Shown here piece after piece: positions 1-10,300 of a stretch of DNA of 64,000 nt; position 1 is the first letter of the stretch; every line of letters starts with the position of its first letter. A program made the position numbers and the translations under genes. Under the pieces are notes generated by a model. The model was given only the letters and a program-made list of their open reading frames with translations. It was not told the origin of the DNA and ran no database searches. This DNA is from Trichuris trichiura (Eukaryota; Nematoda; Enoplea; Trichinellida; Trichuridae): contig JBAJFE010000026.1 of NCBI GenBank assembly GCA_037903355.1, forward strand, positions 620,001-684,000, written 5' to 3'.

Positions 1-440
1 GACAATAATATCTGACAGTGAAGAAAAGAAAAACATTTTGGAATAAAATTTAACGGTAGAAGACGTGCCGCCGAGCTGATAAAAAAATTAGCATAATTCG
101 TATCACCTTTCATTCGGTCAAACTTATTAAGCGACTTTTCCATTAGACGCGCTGTGAGTACTGTAAGTGAAAGTTAAAATCAAGTTCGGTTAGTCCAAGT
201 AATCGCAAGCAGCCTGAGCAAAAGCCCCTGCTAATTTTACGCATTCGCTTAGGTCTCTTTGGGCTACTGCGTCCCTGTGCTTTTACTCTTACGGCTGAGC
301 TCACGCTTCCCGCGGTTACTTGGTCAAGAAGAACTTGATTTTCCTATTACATACAGTATTCTAAAGCGCCTATTTGAAAAGATCTTTTATTAATACTAAC
401 AGCGCGTTTTTAAAAAAATAATAAAATGATATCTTTCACT

Positions 441-3168
441 TACAAAAGCATTTCAGATTGAACAGCTTGTCTAATTTGGTATTGCAGCGAAACTTCCACC
501 GTGGACATTGTGTACGCGTTCAAGCAGAACACTTGGGAACCTGCGAAGCCAACAACCAAGCCCTGCAAAGGCGGAATAGAATTAACAATGAGCAACCGCT
601 CGTACTGCCCCCTATGACTTACCGGAATTGGCAATTCGTAAGCGGGAAAATCTTTGAGCTTTATAATCAACTTTTCCATTCCGGACATGCAAATGAGGTC
701 TTCGCAATGACGGTTCCAAGCTGAGCTGTTTACTTTTGGCTCCTACGGGAAAAGCGGCAATGGCATGCAATTTTGAAAAACCTTAATGACTCAAACCTGA
801 AAAAGCAACTGACCGCTGACAAGGTCGTAAGCAAAGCAGATGTTGTTTTCGCTGATTGCTGACAGCTTCGTTTGGGATACGCTCAAGTCCAAGCAGCGAA
901 TACCATCGTTCAACTTGATCAGCTCCCAAGGAAAAGGATTGTCCAAGAATATCTTGAGCACTTGGCCATTTTGCAGCCCAACAAGTAAGCTCTCCCGACC
1001 GGCTATTCCACCGATCACTCTTATATAGCGCACAACGGATTCAGCGGTCCATTGACGCTCCTTAAGACCAAAAAGATTGTAGCATTGCAAGTCTCTCTCC
1101 TAAAATGCAACGTATATATTGGGAAAAATTCTACTTCACAGCAACTCACTTGACAAAATATCACATGTTGAGAACAAAGCACCAAAAGATTGCATGAGAT
1201 ATCTTTCTCTATTGTTCTGACAAGGTCGTATTCCATACCGCCTTCCTCAGCGGCAGGGCTGCGTTCGAAAATGCTGATGCCGTCCGACTGTTGTACCTGC
1301 AAATCATTAAACCGAATACTGTCGATACAGCAGCATTCGTTGAAGCAAACGTACCGCAAGTTTGTTTTTATAAACTGAAACTTTCTTCACCATGTCGCTG
1401 CATCTAATTTTATCTGCAACATCGAACTTTAACAACAAGAACTATTCGGAATATTAAGTAGTTACATTTCAGATCGCTTATCAAATGCTGCACCACTACC
1501 TGAGTGACGTTACGCCTGTACACGTAAAGGTCATTGTACAAAGCATGCACTGTACTAAAGCGTATTTGATAAACGACTACCAATCCATCGTTGCAGCCAA
1601 TCGCCTATTAAAGAGCAAAGGGAAACCCTGAAGGCTTAAAAATCATTCGGCAATGACGCGATGCGTACAATGCGATGTCCGTCCGGTTTGGCTTTGCAAT
1701 CCCAAATCCAAGATTGCAATTCAGCCACCGTGCAAAGGAAGACGCCTTTGCGAGTATGCAAATTAACCTTCTGGCTGGAACCGCCCACGATGACAAACTC
1801 GCCGTTCATAAAAAAGTCCAGGCAAAGTGGATCGTATTGGAGCTTCAAATCTTCCAATATCTACATTTCAAAAAACTTAAGAGACGCCCGAATAAAACAG
1901 CGTTAGTACCTTTTGCCCATTTACATCGTAAAACGCCATGGCGGGTGACCAATCCAGTACCACCAGGGACGTGCCAAGCGGCTCGCTTTAAAAGGATATT
2001 TTTAAAAATCCATAAAAAGGTTGCTTTTAATAATATGAATGTTTAACCGCTAGTAACATCTTCTATATGTTCAGCATTGCTAATACTTAAAAGTATATAA
2101 TTGATAGTAAAAATATAAAAAGTTACGTTAACCGCACGACTCTTATATGAACTTACGCGTTTTGGTCCGACATTTCTTCAGGCCTAAAATGGGCATCTTG
2201 CGCGTAACGAAAAAAGAACTTACAAAAATAATCTCACTGGAACGGATTGAAAGCCAGATGCCAAACCGTGCTACCATTTGGTCGCGATACTTTTAGCATT
2301 TCTTCTCCAGCCTGCAACGATAAAGAATTTCTCGGCAAGTTACAATCAAAACTAAAAGCCTCCTTAAGTTTGGGAGTGAAAAAAATTTGCATAATTAGCT
2401 GAAAACAATTTGGATTTTCTACAATCAATTACTTTGTTGCAATAGCTGATTATTCCATTGTACAACCCAAGAGCGAAGTATTCGCCGTTTGGAGTCCACG
2501 AGCAGCTGCAAATTTTTGCGCTGCTCTTATGCTTGTCAACGGTTTTCTTTTCCATTGACCAAAGACCTTACAAGTTGGACAAAAGCAAAAAGTCAACACG
2601 GAGATGGCCAAAAGCTACAAACCGAAATCGGTAACAGCGCAGCTGAGCAGCGTTGAGCTAATGGGGCAAAATGCCAAACACTGTATGCTGTCGCTATGAC
2701 TAAAAAAAGAAATATCGACTTGGAGCGATACAAAAATGTCTTAGCTTATGGAACTTACTTGAACTTCAAAATTCCTTCATGCTGTTCAGTCCATATGATT
2801 ACATTCTTGTCCGCGGAACCTGTGGCAAAACGCTCCCCGCCAACAGCGTAGACAATACAGTAAACAGTATCTTTATGCCCTAAAAGTCCGACAGATCAAA
2901 GGGCGGGAAAACATTGGTTCAAGTCTGTAATTACCATGCAACGTCTGTATCAACGTGCCATCGTCCTCCTTGTAAACATATACATTACATCCAGCGGCAA
3001 CCAAAAGCTCCGTACCATCGGGCTTATAAGTCATGCAACTTATCCTGGAAGAATATAGATTTCATTGTTGTCTTAAGTTTTGAAAAAAGACGACGTGAGC
3101 TGAACTTACTGGCATGAAGTTCCATCGGGATGAGATATTTCTCTACTCCATGCAATTACGCAGTTCAT
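441..3168 (-). CDS. daf-10: Intraflagellar transport protein 122 (IFT122/DAF-10), N-terminal part, runs off left edge
   Basis: WD40-repeat subunit of the IFT-A complex, which drives retrograde transport in cilia. The start is ATG at 3166-3168. Clear exons follow downstream on the minus strand: 3110-3168, 2935-3044, 2759-2879, about 2435-2680 (probably two), about 2240-2320, then further exons to 441. Each has GT-AG borders. Recognisable stretches include [51 protein letters not shown] and [19 protein letters not shown], in the same order as in animal IFT122. They cover roughly the N-terminal half (the two beta-propellers). The last visible exon ends at a GTAAGT donor near 441. The C-terminal TPR half should lie to the left, but I could not recognise it in bases 1-436. 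It is transcribed divergently from the dynein light chain gene and has a putative X-box 57 bp upstream of its ATG. Identification is very likely. Confidence 0.93.
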
Positions 3169-3224
3169 AGCAAAAACGAGACGCTAAACAAGCGCTCCAA
3201 AACCGTCCTTTGAACACCGATTTG

Positions 3225-3238
3225 GTTACCACAGAAAC
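3225..3238. promoter_or_regulatory. Putative X-box (RFX/DAF-19 site) in shared promoter
   Basis: The 14-mer GTTACCACAGAAAC matches the nematode X-box consensus RYYNYYATRRNRAC at 13 of 14 positions, and its reverse complement GTTTCTGTGGTAAC also matches at 13 of 14. It lies 57 bp upstream of the IFT122 start codon, within the usual distance for ciliary genes, and inside the 348 bp that separate IFT122 from the divergent dynein light chain gene. X-boxes bind RFX factors (DAF-19) that switch on IFT genes. Binding is inferred. Confidence 0.6.
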
Positions 3239-3516
3239 GACTACACTCAATGCGCATTATGGATTCGTTCCAATCGATCGCTCCGAGCATATAATAGATG
3301 GCGTTGCACTCAGTGCAAAGAAGATAAAAGCAGAAGATGGTACGCAAAAAACAAACTCATTTTGTCATTGTCCTATTGGTAACTTTAAAATTCAAATTAA
3401 ACCAATATCTTAACATTAAAGCAGCAAAGACAATGAGTGCAGCGTTAACTAACCTTCGCCATTCCACGTTCGCATCGTCCCAGTGATTGGTTGAACTAAT
3501 AGCTTACTGTGACGTC

Positions 3517-3966
3517 ATGGGTGAGGAAGTGGTGATACGTCATATGGAGAAAAAATTATGCAAAGAGTATGACAGGCGAATTCGAATTATCACGGCGGAA
3601 GTTCACGAAAAAATGCTCAAAGTGGCCGTCCGTCTAATGTGCGAAGGATTGCAAAAGAAAAAGCCAATAAATGACGTAAGCTGACCCGCTAACACCCTCA
3701 ATGACTGCAACCTGCGCAAATAACCACGCTGAGATGAAGAAAAAACTATTAATCATTTTTTAATACTTCAGATTGCCGAAACAATCGTTCGCGCGTTTAG
3801 AAAGGCGATGAAGCATGCGCACTGGCATTGCGTCATTGGAAAACGTTACGGCTCGAACGTCAGTCACGAGCAAGGCTATTACTTGTACTTTTACGTAGAT
3901 CAACTAGCCATTATGCTGTTTCGCACCCGAGAGCGTTGCGAAAGGGACGACGACTACGATGATTAA
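3517..3966 (+). CDS. LC8-like dynein light chain
   Basis: Two exons, 3517-3675 and 3772-3966, joined in phase 0 by a GTAAGC...TTCAG intron give a 117-residue protein. The C-terminal half carries the LC8/DYNLL signature: an amphipathic helix, then HAHWHCVIGKRYGS, SHEQGYYLYFY and QLAIMLF. These correspond to the LC8 WHC(I/V)GRNFGS, THE...IYFY and VAILLF segments. LC8 is a dimeric hub and a light chain of cytoplasmic, axonemal and IFT dyneins. This copy is longer than the usual 89 residues, with about 10 extra N-terminal residues and a charged tail (RERCERDDDYDD), so it is a divergent paralogue rather than the canonical DYNLL. The ATG at 3517 was chosen because the longer open frame begins only with a TTG. 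It shares its promoter region with IFT122, which hints at a ciliary or IFT-dynein role; that part is inference. Confidence 0.85.
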
Positions 3967-5539
3967 CTTTATGGCAACTTTGTGCGAACGTTAATAGCGA
4001 AAGCATTTTCAAAAGTCAGTCATGTTACTTAAAACACATTCCTGATAGCTAAGCATGAATACAATTTCAAACTATGGCATATATTAAAGTTTCAACGTAC
4101 ACACAGAAGTAGTTACGAAAAACGAAACAGAGCTTTTTCTATTAAACGCCTGGAGTTACTGTACGTACAAGTGTAATCAAGTTCCAATTGGCCAACTAAC
4201 TGCAGGCAACCGAAACTAAGGGAATTTGTAATTCTAAGCTTAAGCGTAGGCTGAATGCGCGCGGCTATGATGTTAGTTCTACGTACCATGCCTGCCTGGA
4301 GTAATGGAAAAGATAGAAAAATAAAACAGACCGTTCTGCAGAAAGCTCTGGCAGCAAGAAACTTGACAGTTATTGACTTAATAGCAAAACTTAGCGGAAA
4401 ATAGACTCCAGTTTGACGATCAGGATCTACGACCACACTATTTCTTCCTTATCGCTTCCATGTAGGGAACACCAGAAGTTCATTTCTTTTGAACGGAATG
4501 ACCTGCTGATCAATCAAAGAGCTATTTTGTCTTGCATTTATGTCCCTTACACACATTGGGACCGGTTGAAAACTGTGATTAAGAAGAAGAAGCTAAATTT
4601 CGTTTTGTTTCACCTGCATTCCGTCAGCGTACGGTACATTCTAGGCTGCATTTCGACTTGACGCATATTTCCATTGAGCGTTAACGCGACAAATAAATTA
4701 ATTCGTAAATAGATCTTTTCATTTCCGCCACTTGAAAATGTACCCACCATTCAACGGAATCGTTTCACAAGCAAACTTATCAGAGTAAAGTTTTGATCTT
4801 TGAACTTGCAATGCGTTTTCAATAATTTAATTGAAGCACTACGAAAAGCAAGTCGAAATGTTTATTAGCGCAGAAGCCAAAAGCGCAAAGCAACGTTGAG
4901 TAAAACTTGTACAAGGCTTAGTTTTTGCATCAATGCTTTTCATATTACGTAATACGTACGAAGTACAGCATGGCAATGAGGAAAAAAAGTGTTAAGCTGC
5001 GAGCAACTCCCAAATACATTAGTCAAATTGTAAACTGCAAGAACCGAAACCGTTTACTGAATAAAAGCAAACTGAATTATGAACGACGGATGCGTAATCT
5101 TTGGTTAAATAGCGATACAGGGTAATTGTGCGCTCAGGTTCAATAATGAAACTCGCACTAACTGATACCCTACGCAAGTACTTTTCCGAACCGAAACTTT
5201 AGCTTTAACAAAACGAGCAGTAGAAGAAAGTTGCTATTTACATTTTGAAGAACTATTATTTACTCTATACGCAAACAAGAGCTGAACGTGCAAAAACCAT
5301 ATGGACAAAATTCAAAAGTTTTTCCCTTTTTCTTCCTCTAAAATTATAAATTAAACTACTGGATTTAATTTTATTTTTAACACTGAAACGACTAAATGTC
5401 TGAAAAATTTGCTGCGAAGAGAAAAACAAGAGGATTTATTTGTTCTTACTGTAGAATCTGCAAATACTGTAGTTGAACCTGCTTTTCGTGTTTACTCGCT
5501 CTAACAGTCGTTGCGTTTCGTTTTCAAAGCGCTAATACA
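3967..5539. other. Intergenic stretch, no recognised gene
   Basis: AT-rich DNA between the dynein light chain and mago genes. Short open frames exist on both strands (for example a 49-codon frame at 4255-4404, +), but none resembles a known protein or has convincing splice partners. Confidence 0.6.
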
Positions 5540-6366
5540 ATGGGTCGATTCTACCTACGTTATTATTGCGGACACAGAGGAAAATTTGGCCACGAATTTA
5601 TGGAGTTCGAAGTATGCCCAAACAGTAAGTGTTAACTTTGTCTTTTCTGCCCGCAGTTCGGCTGGGCATTTCTCGTTACCGCGCTCGTGTTGTTCCCGAT
5701 ATTATAATCGTATAATTTTTAGACTTGCTACGTTACGCGAACAATTCACATTATAAGAACGACACCCTAATCCGCAAGCAGGTATGTGGAACTTTTGCAA
5801 TTTATTGTGAGTAGATGACGGAGGGTATAAAGCAAACTGCATTATGAGCAACGGCGATAGAAATTCTACAACTTTGATTATCGTATGTACTGACCGCTAT
5901 GTGATATTTGTCGGGCATAAAAGCAGAATTACTTTTACATTGATGATACGACCTTTTTTATACTTTCAGGGACTCTTAAGCCCAATGGTCGTTGAAGCTA
6001 TCCGTGACAGGGTCCGCTCAAGTGAAATCTTTGAGGAAGACGACTCGGTTTGGCCGGAACCAAATCGTCTTGGGGCCCAAGTAGGCATTTCACCCTCACC
6101 ACTGTCGATTAACGCGGCTGTACTTTTAAGGAGTTGGAAATCGTAATGGACGACCATCACATTTCATTCACGTGCGCGAAAACCTTATCCCTTAACGACT
6201 GCGACAATTCAAAGTACGCAAATTCCTTTTGCTTGTTTTGTGACTTCTTAAAAAGCGAATTTTCAGCGATCCCGGAGGCATGCGAACCTTCTACTATTTG
6301 GTACAAGATCTCAGATCAATTGTCTTTTCCCTAATTGGGATGCACTTCAAGATCAAGCCAATTTAA
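5540..6366 (+). CDS. mago: Protein mago nashi homologue (exon junction complex core)
   Basis: Five exons (5540-5624, 5723-5781, 5970-6080, 6131-6213, 6267-6366) with standard GT-AG borders and compatible phases total 438 nt, or 145 residues plus stop, close to the usual 146-148. Conserved blocks appear in order: [59 protein letters not shown] and the C-terminal end [12 protein letters not shown]. Mago forms a heterodimer with Y14 (RBM8A/TSU) in the exon junction complex, which marks spliced mRNA in the nucleus and acts in mRNA localisation, decay and nematode germline sex determination. Differences from the very conserved family consensus include CPNNLL in place of RPDGKL and [17 protein letters not shown] in place of KEAYVHKSVMEELKRII. 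It is therefore a fast-evolving but apparently intact copy. Confidence 0.96.
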
Positions 6367-6671
6367 CTTTACGCTTGCAGTATAGTACGTTAACTTTTCT
6401 GAATATTCGTATACTAATAAGGATAGAAGTTTTTGACACCTGACGTTATATCCTATGTTATCTTGCAGCCGCACAACAACGTCTAAGTAAAGCTTATGGC
6501 AGAACACCAACTTAATGTTAACTAACTTAGCCAGCTTTTGTACAACGATTGCATACCTGCGCACCTGTTAACAACTGTTGTACTGTAGCGTGCTTATAGA
6601 ATCGCGAGTCTTTTCGGTTATGCGCTCCACTGTAGTAGTGTTACTTTGCAGGCCATCCTTTTCTGTCTTTC

Positions 6672-6720
6672 CCTAAGCCTAAACCAAAATGTAAGGATTA
6701 TATTTTGGCTTAGGATTAGG
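6672..6720. repeat. TTAGG/TTAGGC-rich imperfect hairpin
   Basis: The arm at 6672-6690 and the arm near 6702-6720 are reverse complements apart from two mismatches, with a loop of about 11 nt. The arms read as CCTAAGCCTAA / TTGGCTTAGGATTAGG, resembling the nematode telomere unit TTAGGC. Related elements occur at about 14400, 39535 and 61736. Confidence 0.6.
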
Positions 6721-6959
6721 CAACGGCAGAACAGAATAGGCGCATACTAAGCAGAAGCGAGCTCGAAGTCTGTCAACTGGCAGTGAAAGGCGTTGTTGAA
6801 ATCACTTCGAGCTTGTAACCTGCGAATCATTTATAAGTCGTAGTTTTAAGGTTGCCTAGTTTAAACAATCGATCAGCAGTGTAGTCAACTAGTTAGGCGA
6901 ATCAGTTTGCAACGTGCGCATCCTTCTGATCGGTCGGTAAAAGTTGCGCTTAGTAACCA

Positions 6960-7355
6960 ATGTCTGACAAACCACCGGAAGCAGCCCCGGGTGACGTGGA
7001 CGAACTGCGAACGGAGCCAGACAAGCGGATCAGCTTCAATTCTCCCTTTGCAACGAGACAGAAGAGTTGCCTACGCCTTCACAATGTCTGCGACAAACCC
7101 ATAATGTGGATAGTGAAGACCACTATGGCTAACCGGTTCTACGTGCAACCAACATGCGGCGCCTTGGAACCAAAAGCATCGACCAACGTCAATATTGCTA
7201 TGCTTCCTTTCACTTACAAGCCTGGAATGAATGACAGACTTACCGTTCAAAGCTGCATCATCCCCGATGGAGCTGAGAAGAAGTTCGACATGGACTACTT
7301 GCAGAAATGCGAGATCGTCAAGAGGAAGGCTATTCCAATCCATTACCACTTCTAA
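6960..7355 (+). CDS. Major sperm protein (MSP) family member
   Basis: An intronless 131-residue protein. MSPs form the filament system that drives crawling of amoeboid nematode sperm and also act as oocyte-maturation signals; the immunoglobulin-like MSP fold is nematode-wide. Matching segments include PGDVDELRTEPDKRISFNSP (PGDI..QP..KIVFNAP in MSP), WIVKTTMANRFYVQP, CGALEPK, NDRLTVQ, PDGAEKKF and a final VKRKAIPIHYHF (VRRKNLPIEYNP). Length is close to the usual 127, with a slightly longer acidic N-terminus. The first ATG of the open frame was taken as the start. The sequence is clearly divergent from the highly conserved canonical MSPs, so it may be a specialised MSP or MSP-domain protein. 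Confidence 0.93.
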   Translation: MSDKPPEAAPGDVDELRTEPDKRISFNSPFATRQKSCLRLHNVCDKPIMWIVKTTMANRFYVQPTCGALEPKASTNVNIAMLPFTYKPGMNDRLTVQSCIIPDGAEKKFDMDYLQKCEIVKRKAIPIHYHF

Positions 7356-10300
7356 GCTAATGTTACAAATACACATCCCATAGCTGTCGCGGTCATGGTT
7401 AGCTCTTTGAAGTCTTCACAGTGGCAGCCCTTTTAGCCGACTTTGGGATGTAACTTTGAAGACGGAGCAAATGTCTCGTAGCATTTTAATTATTGCCCAT
7501 GTCTGCGACAGCTTGTAACAGCTAAACTATTTACTGTAGTACTGCTTTATTGTCGAGCACAAACAAGCCTATTACCGTGAACCGCCAATTTGCTGTGAGG
7601 TTAAATATTTCATGGCCACAATAAAAGAGAATTTGAAGCGCAAAGCATTTTGCCCATTTTAGCATAACGTAATAAAAAAATAATAGAGCTATCAAGGCTT
7701 TATTGTATATACGATCAGTTCTACTTGCCAGCTAAGTTAACCTGGTAAAGTGGCAAACTAATATGAGCTTTTTCAAAAGAGAAACCGCAAGCCTTATGCG
7801 GTAAGGTAACTGGAATAACAAGCAGACTAAAAAGCATATCGATTAATAATAGTTGCTATGGCTTATCGAGCAAAGCAAAACATATAGGATTCAAACTATT
7901 AGTAAATAAGTCATGAAAATAAATACCGTGGAAAGAGGCGTACACCGACGGCGGGGTCGGGTGAATTCAAAAAGTTTCGACAGATTTTTGGCAAACTAAA
8001 AATAGCCCCATTTGTACAACAACAGCTACGAAAGGCTGTATAGGTTAATTAATGGAAAATAAATGCCATGAAATTTCCTATACTGCTTTTGTTTAGTCAG
8101 CAGCAAAAACAAGTAGTTGCGCTTTAAGCAATTTTAAAATTTAAAATACTTGTGCACATTTGCATCGGTGCATTAACGAAAGATCAGTTGTAGCATACGC
8201 TTATATAATTTTCGTGCTTATACGTCAAGCTTAAGCTGACGTTTGTTCATATCATGCTGCGAATAAACGGGAAATTTTTTTGGCAGGTTGCCAACTTTTG
8301 AATTTGAATTTGACCGTTATCTCTGAGTATAGAAAATGCGCAGGTACTAACGCTTGTGAAATTACTAACAACATTTTCAGACTTGTTTACGGAAGTAAAT
8401 TATCACGAACAGGACGCGAAAATGATTGAATAAATTTCATCTTTTTCAGTTAACATCTTGCGTTCAAAAAGCTTGTTAAAACGTTCTCAAAACAAAAGGC
8501 CAAATTGACATTACTGGCAAACAGGATCACTTCCCTTCTCGCCAGTTCGCCAACGTCGTTTTCAATAACAATAAAATTGAAGTCATTCGCTTTCGCTTCA
8601 TAGGGTCCCGCGAGACGGACTGATTGACGGAACCACTATACCCAATAATTTTGGCTCTAACTTGAGAGCACATCTTGAAGCTGTCGTCTTATACTCAGTC
8701 GGGATGAAAGTTGTCCAACTCAAATAAGTGATACGAGACCAACGGACGCTTATCTCAAGGAAATGTCATGGTTATGAATCAATCAATTATTATTTTGATT
8801 GAAGACCGTCAACAGTCCCGTAAGCATCTGGACAAGTGCCAGACCAGTTATTCTTGATTAGCTAAAATAATTAGCACGCTCTTGCCTAACGTATCATTCA
8901 TTGTCTCAACAGGGCGCGAAGAAAAGCTATACAGCGCATCTCTTATAGCAAGGGTCAAATACCACGCTATTGTACTCACTCTGTAAATGGCAATTCTTGG
9001 ACCACCGTCCTCGATATTCCTATTGTTTCCATTCTATTTTAACGGTAACCCCCCATTGGAACAACTGTACAAAGTCTGCCTGCAAAAATAGCCACTTCCA
9101 CGCTGTCGTTGGACGGCGGCGGTCAGCTACACGGGCGACCCATTTTTTTTTGTAACTCGTATCACCTTATGAGGGCGCCTACGGCCAAGACAGACGTCAG
9201 GAATTCGCAGAGCAAACTAAAGAGAAGAAGGAGAATGACCGCCTAGTGGACAGCATAAGCTGCTTAGCAAAAACATCAACAGAAGTTTTGCCTTGTAATC
9301 TCCCTCAGGGTCAACCTCTATTCTTTACAATCAATCGAAGCGTCAACGCGTGATCCCTTCGGCGGGCAAAGCTTACGTTCAACTATTCCGCTGACGATTG
9401 ACTAAATTGTGGCCAAAATACTATCCATGCTTGGTCGGTCGGTGTCGCCATTCATATTGCCAACGATTGATGGCTAACGTTCACCCTTTCCTGTCCGCAA
9501 GGTTCTTTCTTAGGATAACAATAAAGAGCTGTTTATTGCTGGTCAACAATGGAAGTGGCCAAGCGAAGCGAGTGCGAAAAGGTTAATGGATTATGACCGT
9601 TAACGTCAATGCTCACTGTACCATAACATATTGCTCAGGCAACGATCATACAAAGAAACAGTGCGACTAGACGTCGTTCGCACAGCCTCGACACCTTGCA
9701 GTCTCAGTCTCATGTCAAGTCATTCGAATAGTCGCTATTTCTATAAAAGCCATATTGTAAACAACAAGCCAGTAACGGAGTTTTACTTCTGCTGCCTAAA
9801 TTAAGTCAAATCAAGCTGGCCTCGATGTAATGCAGTCATCTAGGCTTCTGCAAGGGAAATTGGCCATTGCGGAGTTAATTAAACTGCCGAGCCAGCAAGC
9901 GTCAATGGGAGAGAACTGAAAAAGGCTGAACGCTTAGAATAACCGTTGGTCGTACAAAAGTTGACCACCACAAGTACGGGTCGATAAGAGTAACCAAAAT
10001 CGACAACTAGTTTCCAACAGGCGTTTTGGAAGGTTTCCCTTCGGATTGCCATCGTAGGCAACTTAAAAATGGACAAAACGAACCAGTCCCGGCGGCTTTG
10101 ATGTCGGCCGTCACGGCTACTCAAGTCGACGACCATCTTCCGCCGACTATAGAACCGAAGCGGATCGACAACCATTCAATGCTAATTTTACATTTCGAAC
10201 GACCCCTATTTATTTATGCCTAATTTTCAATTCACAATACCCACAAGGCGATGTTCTTGCCTTAAAAGGCGTCCGTTCGAAGAGAATATTGCCCGCGCTA

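Noticed and set aside
1..436. Continuation of IFT122 to the left edge (an acceptor-like TTACAG at about 156 on the minus strand and an open frame to base 1)
   Set aside because: The translated sequence does not resemble the IFT122 TPR region, so no exon was called.
4255..4404. 49-codon open frame with a lysine-rich, helix-like end
   Set aside because: Short, no splice signals, no family resemblance; expected by chance in AT-rich DNA.
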